From the NCBI GenBank assembly GCA_959607715.1, contig CAUHNN010000004.1, positions 1 through 64,000 of the forward strand: a DNA stretch of 64,000 nucleotides, read 5' to 3'. Position 1 is the stretch's first letter. Each line of letters begins with the position of its first letter. Under the pieces are notes generated by a model, which saw only the letters and a list, made by a program, of their open reading frames with translations, did no database searches and was not told where the DNA came from. The stretch comes from an uncultured Eggerthella sp. Its GTDB lineage: Bacteria; Actinomycetota; Coriobacteriia; Coriobacteriales; Eggerthellaceae. Position numbers and translations under genes: made by a program. Below are positions 43,044 through 51,612 of the stretch, in pieces.

Positions 43044-44204
43044 ATGCAGCTGAGGGAAATGGGGAAAACCGGCGTCAAGGTGTCGCCGCTGGGGTTCGGG
43101 GTCATGCGCCTGCCTATGAAAGGCGGCGGGAAGGCCGACAACGCCACCACTATCGACAACGTGGACATCGAAACGTCCATCGCTATGATCCGTGAAGCGA
43201 TCGACGGGGGCGTCAACTACTTCGACACCGCGTACAACTACGTCGGCGGTTCGTCCGAGGTCATTCTCGGTCGGGCGCTTAAAGACGGGTACCGCGAGAA
43301 GGTGAACGTAGCAAGCAAGTCGCCCGCATGGCTCTACAAGGAGCCGGAGGACTTCGATCGCTTCTTGGCAACGCAGCTCGAACGACTCGACACGGACTAC
43401 CTCGATTTCTATCTGCTCCATTCGCTCAACGGCGGAAGTTGGAAGCGCGCGCAGCGCATCGGCGCCGTCGAGTCCCTGAAGAAGGCGAAGGCCGATGGGC
43501 GCGTCCGTCACATAGGCTTCTCTTTCCACGACGATCTCGATCTCTTCGAGGAGATCCTCGATGCCGCCGAGTGGGATTTCTGCCAAATCCAGCTGAATTA
43601 CTTCGACCGAGATTACCAGGCGGGTCTCAAGGGCATGCGCATGGCGGCTGAACGGGCGATGGGCGTCGTCGTCATGGAGCCTTTGCGCGGTGGGCTTCTC
43701 GTCGATCTTCCCAAAGAGGCTCAAGCGGCCTTCGACGATTCAGGGATCGAGCGCTCGAACGTCGAATGGGCGCTCGACTGGCTGTGGGACCTCCCCGAGG
43801 TTTCCTGCGTGCTTTCCGGCATGAGCACGCCCGAGCAGCTCGAGCAGAACATGGCCTCAATGGAGAAGGCGCATCCGGGCATGCTGTCGCCTGAGGAAAA
43901 GGACGTGCTCGATCGCGCGAAGAAGGCCCTCGATGCCCGCGTCGAGGTTCCGTGCACGGGCTGCAACTACTGCGTCGACATGTGCCCCAATAAGATCGCG
44001 ATCCCGTATTGTTTCCGCGCGTACAACATGGGGGCTCTCTACGACGATGAAGAGCTTGCAAAATGGTTTTACCGCGAAGAGGTCTCGAGCTACGGACGCG
44101 ATGCGTCGCACTGCGAAAGCTGCGGTGCGTGCGAGGAGATCTGCCCTCAGCACATCGAGATCGGGACGTGGCTCCCGAAGATCGACGAACGATTGGGCGA
44201 ATAG
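43044..44204 (+). CDS. Aldo/keto reductase fused to a two-cluster ferredoxin domain
   Basis: A 386-residue protein. Residues 1-285 are an aldo/keto reductase barrel (GKTGVKVSPLGFGVMRLP, the Asp-Tyr of NYFDTAYNYVGGS, a Lys near 93 and the His of DFYLLHSLNGG). The C-terminal 90 residues carry two [4Fe-4S] motifs, CTGCNYCVDMCP and CESCGACEEICPQ. Such fusions are frequent in anaerobes and probably couple ferredoxin-like electron flow to carbonyl reduction. The substrate is unknown. It stands alone between hairpins. Confidence 0.92.
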   Translation: MQLREMGKTGVKVSPLGFGVMRLPMKGGGKADNATTIDNVDIETSIAMIREAIDGGVNYFDTAYNYVGGSSEVILGRALKDGYREKVNVASKSPAWLYKEPEDFDRFLATQLERLDTDYLDFYLLHSLNGGSWKRAQRIGAVESLKKAKADGRVRHIGFSFHDDLDLFEEILDAAEWDFCQIQLNYFDRDYQAGLKGMRMAAERAMGVVVMEPLRGGLLVDLPKEAQAAFDDSGIERSNVEWALDWLWDLPEVSCVLSGMSTPEQLEQNMASMEKAHPGMLSPEEKDVLDRAKKALDARVEVPCTGCNYCVDMCPNKIAIPYCFRAYNMGALYDDEELAKWFYREEVSSYGRDASHCESCGACEEICPQHIEIGTWLPKIDERLGE

Positions 44205-44219
44205 CCCTTCCGCCGTTTT

Positions 44220-44250
44220 CGAAGGGTCCGCGCTCTTGGCGGACCCTTCG
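44220..44250. terminator. Hairpin after the aldo/keto reductase gene
   Basis: A perfect 12-bp stem (44220-44231 with 44239-44250) with a seven-base loop, and no T run on the plus strand. Confidence 0.55.
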
Positions 44251-44370
44251 TGCGTTCGGCCGTCGTCGAGGGGAGTGCCTCGCCGTTGAGTTTGTGACCG
44301 TTGCATTCCGCTCTTTTCGATCACCTTGCTTCTGGTACCGTGGAATCCAAGGAAAGGAAGGTGCGTGCAC

Positions 44371-45150
44371 GTGGAGCAAAAAGAGACGAGACGCATTCTT
44401 GAGCAGCTCGCCGACGGGGGAATCTCGGTCGACGATGCCCTGCTTGCGCTTAAGCGCGAGCCCTTCACCGACCTCGGCTACGCCAAGGTCGACCACCATC
44501 GAGCCTTGCGCCAAGGGGCGTCCGAGGTCATCTACGGCGCCGGCAAGACGCCGGAACAGATCGTCGGGATAGCCGCTTCCCTGCGCGAGGAAGGCGCAGA
44601 GTGCGTGCTCATCACCCGCTTGAAGGATGAGGCGCTTGCTTTGCTGGAAGAGCGTTTCGGCGAGAGCTTCCGCTTTCACGAGGTCGCTCGGGTCGGTATC
44701 GTGGGTGACCTTCCAGAGCCTGACGGAAACGGCACGCTCCTCGTCGTTGCGGCGGGGACAAGCGACCTTTACGCTGCTGAAGAGGCCGCCCTCACCGCCG
44801 AGGCTCTCGGCAACGAGGTGAAGCGCCTCTACGACGTGGGGGTGGCGGGGCTCCATCGCATCCTTGCCCATATCGACGACATCATGGAAGCGCAGGTCAT
44901 TATCGCGGTGGCCGGCATGGAAGGTGCGCTGGCGAGCGTCGTCGGGGGCATGGCCTCGTGCCCTGTCATCGCGGTTCCGACCAGTGTCGGCTACGGCGCG
45001 TCCTTCGGGGGGCTTTCCGCGCTCCTGTCCATGCTCAACTCGTGCGCGAGCGGCACGAGCGTCGTCAACATCGACAATGGTTTCGGCGCTGGATTCCAGG
45101 CTCATACGATCAATCATCTGCCGGGGCGCTCGAGCGGCGTCCGGAGCTGA
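44371..45150 (+). CDS. larB: LarB, pyridinium-3,5-biscarboxylate synthase component of nickel-pincer cofactor synthesis
   Basis: About 259 residues from GTG 44371, which has AGGAAGG nine bases upstream. LarB carboxylates and hydrolyses nicotinate adenine dinucleotide, the first step to the nickel-pincer nucleotide of lactate racemase and related enzymes. Landmarks are DLGYAKVDHHRALRQGASEV (the N-terminal LarB signature) and the PurE-like domain with AAGTSDLYAAEEAALTAEAL, VAVPTSVGYGASFGG and NIDNGFGAGF. The LarC-like gene follows after 12 bp. LarE and LarA are not in the window. Confidence 0.93.
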   Translation: MEQKETRRILEQLADGGISVDDALLALKREPFTDLGYAKVDHHRALRQGASEVIYGAGKTPEQIVGIAASLREEGAECVLITRLKDEALALLEERFGESFRFHEVARVGIVGDLPEPDGNGTLLVVAAGTSDLYAAEEAALTAEALGNEVKRLYDVGVAGLHRILAHIDDIMEAQVIIAVAGMEGALASVVGGMASCPVIAVPTSVGYGASFGGLSALLSMLNSCASGTSVVNIDNGFGAGFQAHTINHLPGRSSGVRS

Positions 45151-45162
45151 GAGGGGTTTCTT

Positions 45163-45711
45163 ATGGTGTTCTATCTCGACCTGCGTGAAGATGCGAGGCG
45201 CGCCCATCTTCTCGATTCCCTGTTCGCCTGCATGGATCCTCGGCAGCGCGATCGTTTCGATGAGATCATCGCCCACGTTGCCGTTCCCGATCGTCATCAC
45301 CGCAACGTGATCGAAGTCAACGAGACGATCGATGCGCTTTCGGTTCCCGATCGCATCAAGGAGGACATGCACGGGGTCTACGGGATCCTGGCGGCCGCTG
45401 AGGCGCACGTCCACGGATGCGAGGTGACCGAAACCCATTTCCACGAGGTGGGAAACGCCAACGGCATCCGCAACGCCCTCGCGATCTGCGCTGGATTCTA
45501 CGTTCTCTCTCCCGATGAGGTGGTGGCGACGCCGATCCAGACGGGTGAAGGCGAAATAGAATGCGCCCATGGCGTCCTGTCCATTCCCGCACCCGCCACG
45601 GCGACCATCCTGGAGGGGCTTCCCCTCGCTAGCCCTCTTCTCCCCGGAGAGCGCTGCACGCCGACCTCGGCGGCCTTGATCCGTCATTTCGTCACATCGT
45701 ATTCGGGATAG
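45163..45711 (+). CDS. LarC-like protein lacking the N-terminal motif and C-terminal half
   Basis: A 182-residue protein that matches the middle of LarC, the CTP-dependent nickel-inserting cyclometallase: AEAHVHGCEVTETHFHEVGN, ECAHGVLSIPAPATATILEG and the GERCTPTSAALI end. LarC usually begins with a FSGxSGDM motif and exceeds 380 residues. Here the N terminus is DLREDARRAHLLDSLFA and the protein stops before the second domain; the kinase gene begins four bases later. The DSIxDI acidic motif reads NANGIRNA. It may be a reduced subunit, a relic, or work with a separate LarC2. Confidence 0.75.
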   Translation: MVFYLDLREDARRAHLLDSLFACMDPRQRDRFDEIIAHVAVPDRHHRNVIEVNETIDALSVPDRIKEDMHGVYGILAAAEAHVHGCEVTETHFHEVGNANGIRNALAICAGFYVLSPDEVVATPIQTGEGEIECAHGVLSIPAPATATILEGLPLASPLLPGERCTPTSAALIRHFVTSYSG

Positions 45712-45714
45712 CCT

Positions 45715-47568
45715 ATGGTCGACCTGGGCGCCACGCGCGTTTTCGACCGGGAAACCGATGATCTGTCCCGTCACTGTCCGGATGGCGAGCTGATTCTCGG
45801 TCGTTATGTTCCGGAACGCGAAGCGGGAACAGGAGGGTTCTCCCGCGTCGTCGTGGCGTGGGATACGCGCATCCATCGCCGCGTCGCCATCAAGTGCATT
45901 CCGCTCGATGAGGCGACGGCTTCGTTCGGCATCGCCCGTCAGAGCATTCTCGTCGACGAAGGGGGACCCGACACCTCGCATATCCCCGGCCTCGACGAAG
46001 CCCGCACCGCTGCGCTGCTTTCCGACGCCTCGATCGTTCAGATTTACGATTTCGAGGTCCAGGGATCCACGGCGTACCTCATATTGGAATACGTCGACGG
46101 GATGACTCTTGCGGATCTTCTCGATTTCCATCCAGACGAAATAGACGCCGACATCGCCGCGGCTCTCTTCAAGTCGATTGCGCGGGCTCTTCAGGTCGCC
46201 CACGCCAAGCACGTGCTCCATCTCGACATCAAGCCGGAAAACGTTCTGATAGACACCAAGGGTCAGGTCAAGGTGACCGATTTCGGTCTTGCGCGTCTCG
46301 CCGACGAGGCGGGGTACGGTGCGGCTGCCGGGGGCACGATCGGGTATATGCCGCCGGAGCAGATGCGCCGTGAAGAACTCGACGAGCGCTGCGATCAGTG
46401 GGCCTTGGCAAGCCTGATGTACGAGGTTATATCGGGGGCAAACCCCTTCTTCGCCGATTCGCTTTCCGCCGCGCAAGACGCCATCTACGATTCCGAGATC
46501 GTCATACCCTCTCTTTGCATGGATGGCCTCGATGAGGGCATCGACGACGTGGTGTTTCGCGCGCTCGATCCCGATCGGGAGGGGCGCTATGCGAGCGTCG
46601 AGGAATTCGCGCAGACCCTGCAGCCGTGCCTCGGGTCTTCTCGGAGGGGAGCGGATAAGCTCAAGGCCCTCGTGGGGCAGGAGGATATCGCCGAGGAGGA
46701 CGAAGGCGTCTCCCGCGGCGATGCCCCTTCGCGCCGAGTGGCCTCTGTCGCCTGGCGCTCGATTGGCTTGCGGTCCTGTTCGGCGCTTTTCGCGGCGTTC
46801 GCCGCGTATATCTCGGTTGGTGAAGTGGTTGGTCCGGCTGCATGGGATGGGGTCGAATGGTGGGCGGCGGCGATCGGCTTCGTCGTTTTGGGGGCGATCT
46901 TTCCCCGAGCCGTCTCGCTGGTGGGCGTCGAGGCGCTCGGCGTGGCGTTCTGCGCCGCCGGGGCCCCCATTCCCGGTGTGCTGCTCGGCGCGATGGGCGC
47001 GCTGTGGTGGTGGTTCGCGGGAAGGGAAAGCGTCGAATCGTCCGTCGTGGCTTCCATCCCCCTCGTCTTCGGGGCGATGGGGATGACGCCCGCATTGCCG
47101 TTCGTCGCCGGCTTCATGCTCCCGTGGCGCACCGCCCTTGCGACAACGCTGTTCGCGGGGGTCTTCGCCTTCGTGCTTGCCGGGATGGGCTCTTCTTCGC
47201 TTGCCGGATGGTATCTCTGGGAATATTCGCCCGGGGCGATTTCCCCCGCCTTGAGCGAGAGTCTCTTTGCCCTGATCCAGCTTCCGTCGACGTGGATCGT
47301 GGTCGCGTCGTGGGCGGTCGCGTCCTTGGTCGCCTCGCTGCTTTGCGCCTCGGGATCGCGCCTTGCTTCGTCGATTGGGATGATTATCGTCGCCGGGGTA
47401 TGCTTCGCCGGTCTGGTGGCGGCATCGGTGCTCGATTCGGGCGGGACGGTGCTGCTTTCCCGTCCTGTCGATCTAGTCCCCCTCATCGTGTCCTTTTCCT
47501 GCGCGATCGCCGCTGCAAGCACGATGACGCCCGCTCGGTGCGGCGAGGGCTCCGAGCGGGCGCGTTAG
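45715..47568 (+). CDS. Membrane-bound Hanks-type serine/threonine protein kinase
   Basis: A 617-residue protein. The kinase domain (about 28-310) has a glycine loop AGTGGFSRV, Lys60 (VAIK), the catalytic loop HLDIKPENVL with Asp171, and DFGLA with Asp189; HLD replaces the common HRD. Instead of one membrane helix and PASTA repeats, the C-terminal half (about 355-610) holds seven or eight hydrophobic segments. The kinase could therefore sense a membrane or small-molecule signal. It starts four bases after the LarC-like gene, an unusual neighbour. Confidence 0.9.
   Translation: MVDLGATRVFDRETDDLSRHCPDGELILGRYVPEREAGTGGFSRVVVAWDTRIHRRVAIKCIPLDEATASFGIARQSILVDEGGPDTSHIPGLDEARTAALLSDASIVQIYDFEVQGSTAYLILEYVDGMTLADLLDFHPDEIDADIAAALFKSIARALQVAHAKHVLHLDIKPENVLIDTKGQVKVTDFGLARLADEAGYGAAAGGTIGYMPPEQMRREELDERCDQWALASLMYEVISGANPFFADSLSAAQDAIYDSEIVIPSLCMDGLDEGIDDVVFRALDPDREGRYASVEEFAQTLQPCLGSSRRGADKLKALVGQEDIAEEDEGVSRGDAPSRRVASVAWRSIGLRSCSALFAAFAAYISVGEVVGPAAWDGVEWWAAAIGFVVLGAIFPRAVSLVGVEALGVAFCAAGAPIPGVLLGAMGALWWWFAGRESVESSVVASIPLVFGAMGMTPALPFVAGFMLPWRTALATTLFAGVFAFVLAGMGSSSLAGWYLWEYSPGAISPALSESLFALIQLPSTWIVVASWAVASLVASLLCASGSRLASSIGMIIVAGVCFAGLVAASVLDSGGTVLLSRPVDLVPLIVSFSCAIAAASTMTPARCGEGSERAR
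47528..47562. terminator. Hairpin overlapping the kinase 3' end
   Basis: An 11-bp perfect stem (47528-47538 with 47552-47562) lies inside the last kinase codons, between two convergent genes. No T run follows. Confidence 0.4.
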
Positions 47569-47588
47569 GAAATATCGGCTTCTTTCCC

Positions 47589-48527
47589 CTAGGCGACAGG
47601 TTCGCCCGAGAAGTTCTGGTTTCTGGTTATGCGCTTTGCGTCTTGGTCGCTGAATGAGCCGTCGAAGAGGATCGCGAGCGCTTCTTGGGCTTCGGCCTGC
47701 GCCCGATCGAAGAGGTCCTGGAAGCTTGCCGTGCTCACGTCGCCGGTGAAGGGATTGGTCCAGGGATGGTTGTCGTGGTTGTCGAAGCGGCAGTATTCCT
47801 CGCCGATGGGTCGGTGGGTCATCGCCTGCAGGAAGGAATGGCTGCGAAGAAGCCGCTCGGTCGCGCCGAGAACGCGGCGCTTCACCCCGCGGGGGGAATG
47901 GAAGACGGCCCCTTGGAGAAGGCGGAAGTCGTGGACGCTTTTGGCGAACAGGTCGAAGCGCGTCGTTATCTTCAGGGCCTTTTCCGTCGCGATCGCGACG
48001 AGGTAGGAAGCGATCGAGAGGGTCTGCTCGTCGCAGCGGAGAATTTCGCGGTGAGGCTTGAAGTCGGCGATGGTCAGTCCTTCTCGCGTGAAGAGCACGA
48101 CTTCGTCGATCTCGCTTTCGATGACCGCGTGGACCTCGGTACCGTCTTCGCGCGTGAGTCCTTCGATGCCGGCGTCGCAGATCTCGAACTCCTGGGAATA
48201 GACGAGAGGGTGCGCTGCGCGGTCGAGGAGGTAGTGGCAGAGGAATCCCGCGACGTAGGCACGAGCGATGGAGCGTCCCGATGCGGGCACCTCATCGACG
48301 CTGTCGAGAAGCGCCATGATCAGCGCGCTCGGCTCATTGCGGTGCATCAGGTTGCCGAGCTTGCGGTATCCCCAGAGGCTTGGCGAGGCCACGCAATAGA
48401 AGAGGGGGTCGGGCCCTTGGTTGCCGAGAAGGAACGCTGCGCATTCGCGGTCGGTGGACACGAAGGGGGCTGCCCCCTTTTTCAGGAGGTCTTTTCCGAA
48501 TCGGTCGTGGGTGATGAGTGCAGGCAT
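47589..48527 (-). CDS. Zinc-dependent phospholipase C-like protein
   Basis: A 312-residue protein with the Zn_dep_PLPC pattern: N-terminal MPALITHDRFGKDLL, LGNQGPDPLFY, LMHRNEPSALIMALL and AYVAGFLCHYLLDRAAHPLVY, supplying His and Asp ligands for a zinc cluster as in clostridial alpha-toxin. No signal peptide is present, so a cytoplasmic role is likely, as in many Firmicutes and Coriobacteriia homologues of unknown substrate. ATG at 48527 has GGAGGA upstream. It is divergent from the MFS gene. Confidence 0.8.
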   Translation of the reverse strand: MPALITHDRFGKDLLKKGAAPFVSTDRECAAFLLGNQGPDPLFYCVASPSLWGYRKLGNLMHRNEPSALIMALLDSVDEVPASGRSIARAYVAGFLCHYLLDRAAHPLVYSQEFEICDAGIEGLTREDGTEVHAVIESEIDEVVLFTREGLTIADFKPHREILRCDEQTLSIASYLVAIATEKALKITTRFDLFAKSVHDFRLLQGAVFHSPRGVKRRVLGATERLLRSHSFLQAMTHRPIGEEYCRFDNHDNHPWTNPFTGDVSTASFQDLFDRAQAEAQEALAILFDGSFSDQDAKRITRNQNFSGEPVA

Positions 48528-48665
48528 GTCGTCCTCCGATACTTAACGGATTTTTCAGATATGCGGATAAAGAGCGTCACTATACTTTGATTCGTGCGTC
48601 TTTTCTCCGTCGACCGAAGAGCAAGACGCTTTATCGATAATACGTTCAAACGCGAAAGGGCGGCA

Positions 48666-49895
48666 ATGGCGGTATTCGGGTTGACGAAAAAAGAACTGAG
48701 TTGGGTGCTGTACGACGTAGGGAATTCGGCGTTCGTCATGCTTTCGACCGCCATCATCCCCATCTACTTCGCCTCCCTCGCCGAACCGGGTTCCTCGGTT
48801 GTGGTGGCATGGGGCTATGCTGAGACGGTTGCCTCCCTCATTCTTGCTTTGCTCATGCCGTTTTTGGGGAGCCTCGCCGATTTCGCGGGCAACAAGAAGA
48901 AGTTCCTCGTCGGTTTCGCCGGGACGGGTGCGGTCGCTTGCGCAGCTCTCGGCATTCCCGACCACGCGTTGCTTTTCCTCGTCGTCTACGTGGTCGCATC
49001 GGTCATGCTGAACGGGTCGATGGTCTTCTACGATGCCTTCCTCGTCGATGCCACGACCGAAGATCGCTATGACGAGGTTTCGTCGCACGGTTACGCTTGG
49101 GGCTACATCGGCTCGTGCATCCCCTTCATCGCCTGTTTGGCCATCGTTCTCGGCGGGGAGTCGTTTGGCATCGAGACGGCGCTCGGGATGAAGATCGCCT
49201 TCATCATCACCGCGCTTTGGTGGGTCGCCTTCACCGTGCCCATCGCCCGCACGGTTCGCCAGACCCATGCGAAGGAGCGTACCGAGCATCCGTTTGCCCA
49301 ATCGTTCAAGGGGCTGTTCGCGACGATGCGCGACATCGTCGCCGATCGGCGCCTGCTGTTCTTCATGCTCGCGTTCTTCTTCTACATCGATGGCGTTCAT
49401 ACCGTCATCAAGATGTCGACGAGCTACGGAACCGAGCTGGGCATCGACGCGACTCAGCTCGTCTTGGCATTGCTCGTCACCCAGTTCGTCGCCTTCCCTT
49501 CCGCGGTCATCTACGGACGTTTGGCGGTTCGCCATGGCACGCGCCGCATGCTCATGGTCGGCGTCTTCGCCTATTTCTGCATCGTCCTCTTCGCTGCGTT
49601 CTGCCTTAAGAGCGCCGTCGAGTTTTGGATCCTCGCCATCTGCGTGGGGCTCTTCCAGGGAGGCATTCAAGCGCTGTCGCGCTCCGAGTTCGGAAAGCTC
49701 ATTCCCCGCGAGCGAGCCAACGAGTACTACGGATTCTTCGACATCTTCGGGAAGTACGCTGCGGTGATGGGGACGTTTCTCGTGAGCGTTTTCACCCAGC
49801 TTACGGGTGACCCCACGTTCGGCGTCCTGTCCATCGCCGTGCTCTTCGTTGTGGCATTCGTTCTCCTGAAGCTTATGCCGACCCACGTGCGATGA
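48666..49895 (+). CDS. MFS transporter of the UMF1/Atg22 type
   Basis: A 409-residue protein with twelve membrane segments. The start motif WVLYDVGNSAFVMLSTAIIP and RSEFGKLIPRERANEYYGFF are typical of the UMF1 family, related to vacuolar Atg22 effluxers. ATG 48666 follows AAAGGG; upstream in-frame codons have no ribosome site. TATACT at 48581-48586 is a probable -10. The substrate is unknown. Confidence 0.87.
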   Translation: MAVFGLTKKELSWVLYDVGNSAFVMLSTAIIPIYFASLAEPGSSVVVAWGYAETVASLILALLMPFLGSLADFAGNKKKFLVGFAGTGAVACAALGIPDHALLFLVVYVVASVMLNGSMVFYDAFLVDATTEDRYDEVSSHGYAWGYIGSCIPFIACLAIVLGGESFGIETALGMKIAFIITALWWVAFTVPIARTVRQTHAKERTEHPFAQSFKGLFATMRDIVADRRLLFFMLAFFFYIDGVHTVIKMSTSYGTELGIDATQLVLALLVTQFVAFPSAVIYGRLAVRHGTRRMLMVGVFAYFCIVLFAAFCLKSAVEFWILAICVGLFQGGIQALSRSEFGKLIPRERANEYYGFFDIFGKYAAVMGTFLVSVFTQLTGDPTFGVLSIAVLFVVAFVLLKLMPTHVR

Positions 49896-50416
49896 GGCTA
49901 TAGTGCGTGAACGTGCTCACGCTCGATCGATCGGATGGTATGGCCGTTCTTTTCGTCGCGGTCGGGCTCTTCGCCTTTTTGCCGCCGATCGTCGCGCCGA
50001 GCGCCGCGGCCTTTCTTCCGTTGGCGTCGACGTTTCACTTCTCCGTCGATGACGGGGATGGCAAGGATGGCTTGTCCCCCGTTCTCAAGCCCGTCCCTAT
50101 GCGCAAGGCAGACCTGGGTCATGCCTTGTCGCCAAGGAGGGCGCTCTTCGGCGCAAGGATGATTCTTCCAGAGAAGCGCCGCCGCGTCATGGTGAAAAAC
50201 GAGGGAAAACGCCAGGTAGGAACCGTTAGTCAAAAGAAGGCCACGTGCTCCCGACCCTCATGCGACCTCCCTTCATCTCGAGAGGGTCGAAGGAAAAATC
50301 CCCTCGCTCGCCGCCGGCGCCGTTGCCCTTCGGAAGGGAGGAAGGCCTATAAGGGCCTTGCGGGTGGGTTCGGGTCGAGAGGGGGGGGATCTTGAGGGTT
50401 TTCGTTGGGGGAAACG
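49896..50416. other. 521-bp convergent gap with no convincing gene
   Basis: It lies between the 3' ends of the MFS and pyridoxal kinase genes. Open frames on both strands (for example from a GTG at 49907) lack ribosome sites and have irregular Arg/Lys-rich composition. Short pairings are seen, such as CAAGGCA/TGCCTTG (50104-50128) and AAGGCC/GGCCTT (about 50342-50359), the latter possibly ending the kinase transcript. Composition is more GC- and purine-rich toward 50400. A structured RNA or gene relic is possible. Confidence 0.5.
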
Positions 50417-51301
50417 CTAGCCGATGAGCTTCGCGACGTCGCCGAGGAGAAGCTCGAAGCTCACGCCGCGCTCTTTGAAGTGGGGCTGCTTGCTCGAGAC
50501 GATCATGGCATCGTGCGTGAAGTCGCCCGCGAAGGCGACGGCCTCGTGCAGCTCTTTGCCGGCCATGATGGCGGCGAGCAGGCAGGAGCAGTAGACGTCG
50601 CCGGTGCCGTGGAGCATGTAGGGGAGGTACTCGTTCTCCACCTCGAACAGGTCGCAGTCGACGCCGCCGACGAAATTGCGAATGACCGTTTCGCCTTGGC
50701 GCTGGATGCCCTTGAGCACAACGTGCTTAGCGCCCTTGGCGACGAGCGCGTCGATCATGCGTTCGGCCTGCGCGTCGCTGATGTCGGTGCCGCACCACTT
50801 TTCGCCGATCGGTTCGCCGAGGATGATGGCTGCTTCGGTGAGGTTGGGGGTCAGTACATCGGCCCCCGATGCGAGCTGCCCCATCGCCTCGCACAGTTCG
50901 GGCGTGTAGGTCGGGTAGATCTTGCCGTGGTCCGCCATGACGGGGTCGACGATCCTGAGGGCCTGGGGGTACGTGGTGTACAGGTCGCGGATGCGGTCGA
51001 CCTGCTCGGGCGCACCGAGGAATCCGGAGTAGATGGCGTCGATGTCGACGTCGATGCCCTTCCAGGCGTCAAGGTAGTCCGCCATGATCTCGGTGGTGTC
51101 GTGCATGTACCATCCCGGGAACGCCGTGTGGCTCGAGAAAAGGCCGGTGGGGACGGGGCAGACGTCGCAGCCGGCGGATGAGAGGACCGGAATGGCGACG
51201 CCGAGGGAGCACTTGCCGTAGCCGCAGAGGTCGTGGACGGCTGCTATGCGGGGGATGTAGTCGGGATGGGCGGCGCGGTCGTAGAGGACGGGACTTGTCA
51301 T
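50417..51301 (-). CDS. pdxY: Pyridoxal/pyridoxamine kinase
   Basis: A 294-residue ribokinase-fold enzyme phosphorylating vitamin B6 vitamers to PLP. It starts near IAAVHDLCGYGKCSLGVAIP, contains the substrate lid residues and DPVMADHGKIYPTYTP, and has the catalytic GTGDVYCSCLLAAIM motif with Asp as base. It lies three bases downstream of a small membrane protein gene and is probably translated from the same mRNA. PdxK and PdxY cannot be separated with confidence. Confidence 0.9.
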   Translation of the reverse strand: MTSPVLYDRAAHPDYIPRIAAVHDLCGYGKCSLGVAIPVLSSAGCDVCPVPTGLFSSHTAFPGWYMHDTTEIMADYLDAWKGIDVDIDAIYSGFLGAPEQVDRIRDLYTTYPQALRIVDPVMADHGKIYPTYTPELCEAMGQLASGADVLTPNLTEAAIILGEPIGEKWCGTDISDAQAERMIDALVAKGAKHVVLKGIQRQGETVIRNFVGGVDCDLFEVENEYLPYMLHGTGDVYCSCLLAAIMAGKELHEAVAFAGDFTHDAMIVSSKQPHFKERGVSFELLLGDVAKLIG

Positions 51302-51304
51302 GGG

Positions 51305-51481
51305 TTAATCTTCCTTCTCTTCGAATTCTTCGTAGGCGTTCCCGCGGTCTTTGTACATTGCACGCGTCTTTCGCTCGAGGATGATCGAGACGATCGTGGT
51401 GAGCACGAGCGATGCCGCGATGAGGCACGCGATGCCCTCCATCGTCTCGAAGAAGAAGTGATAGAGGTATGCGAAGTCCAT
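51305..51481 (-). CDS. 58-residue single-pass membrane protein
   Basis: A short gene beginning MDFAYLYHFFFETMEGIACL, with one membrane segment (about 17-36) and a charged C-terminal tail rich in Glu. ATG at 51481 is preceded by AAGGAG at six bases, and its end carries the GAAGGAAG ribosome site of the pyridoxal kinase gene. Function unknown. The good spacing and operon position support a real gene. Confidence 0.75.
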   Translation of the reverse strand: MDFAYLYHFFFETMEGIACLIAASLVLTTIVSIILERKTRAMYKDRGNAYEEFEEKED

Positions 51482-51612
51482 GCGCGCTCCTTGGGGATCT
51501 GTTCATTGCGCGAACGCTTCGGGGAAGGCGATTCGCGGATTGAATAAGAGTATACTAACGCTACCGATTTCGATCGGAAACCTGTATATCAAAGCACGTC
51601 GAAAGGCAAGCC

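Noticed and set aside
43672..46476. 934-codon minus-strand open frame opposite larB, the LarC-like gene and the kinase gene
   Set aside because: It spans several well-supported plus-strand genes, is His/Arg/Asp-rich and matches the antisense of their codons.
49907..50395. Plus-strand frame from GTG 49907
   Set aside because: No ribosome site, composition shifts midway to Arg/Lys/Ser-rich and no motif is seen. Treated as non-coding.
51482..51612. T-box riboswitch before serS
   Set aside because: The leader is only 130 bp, has its -10 about 57 bp before the start and shows no T-box or specifier hairpin.
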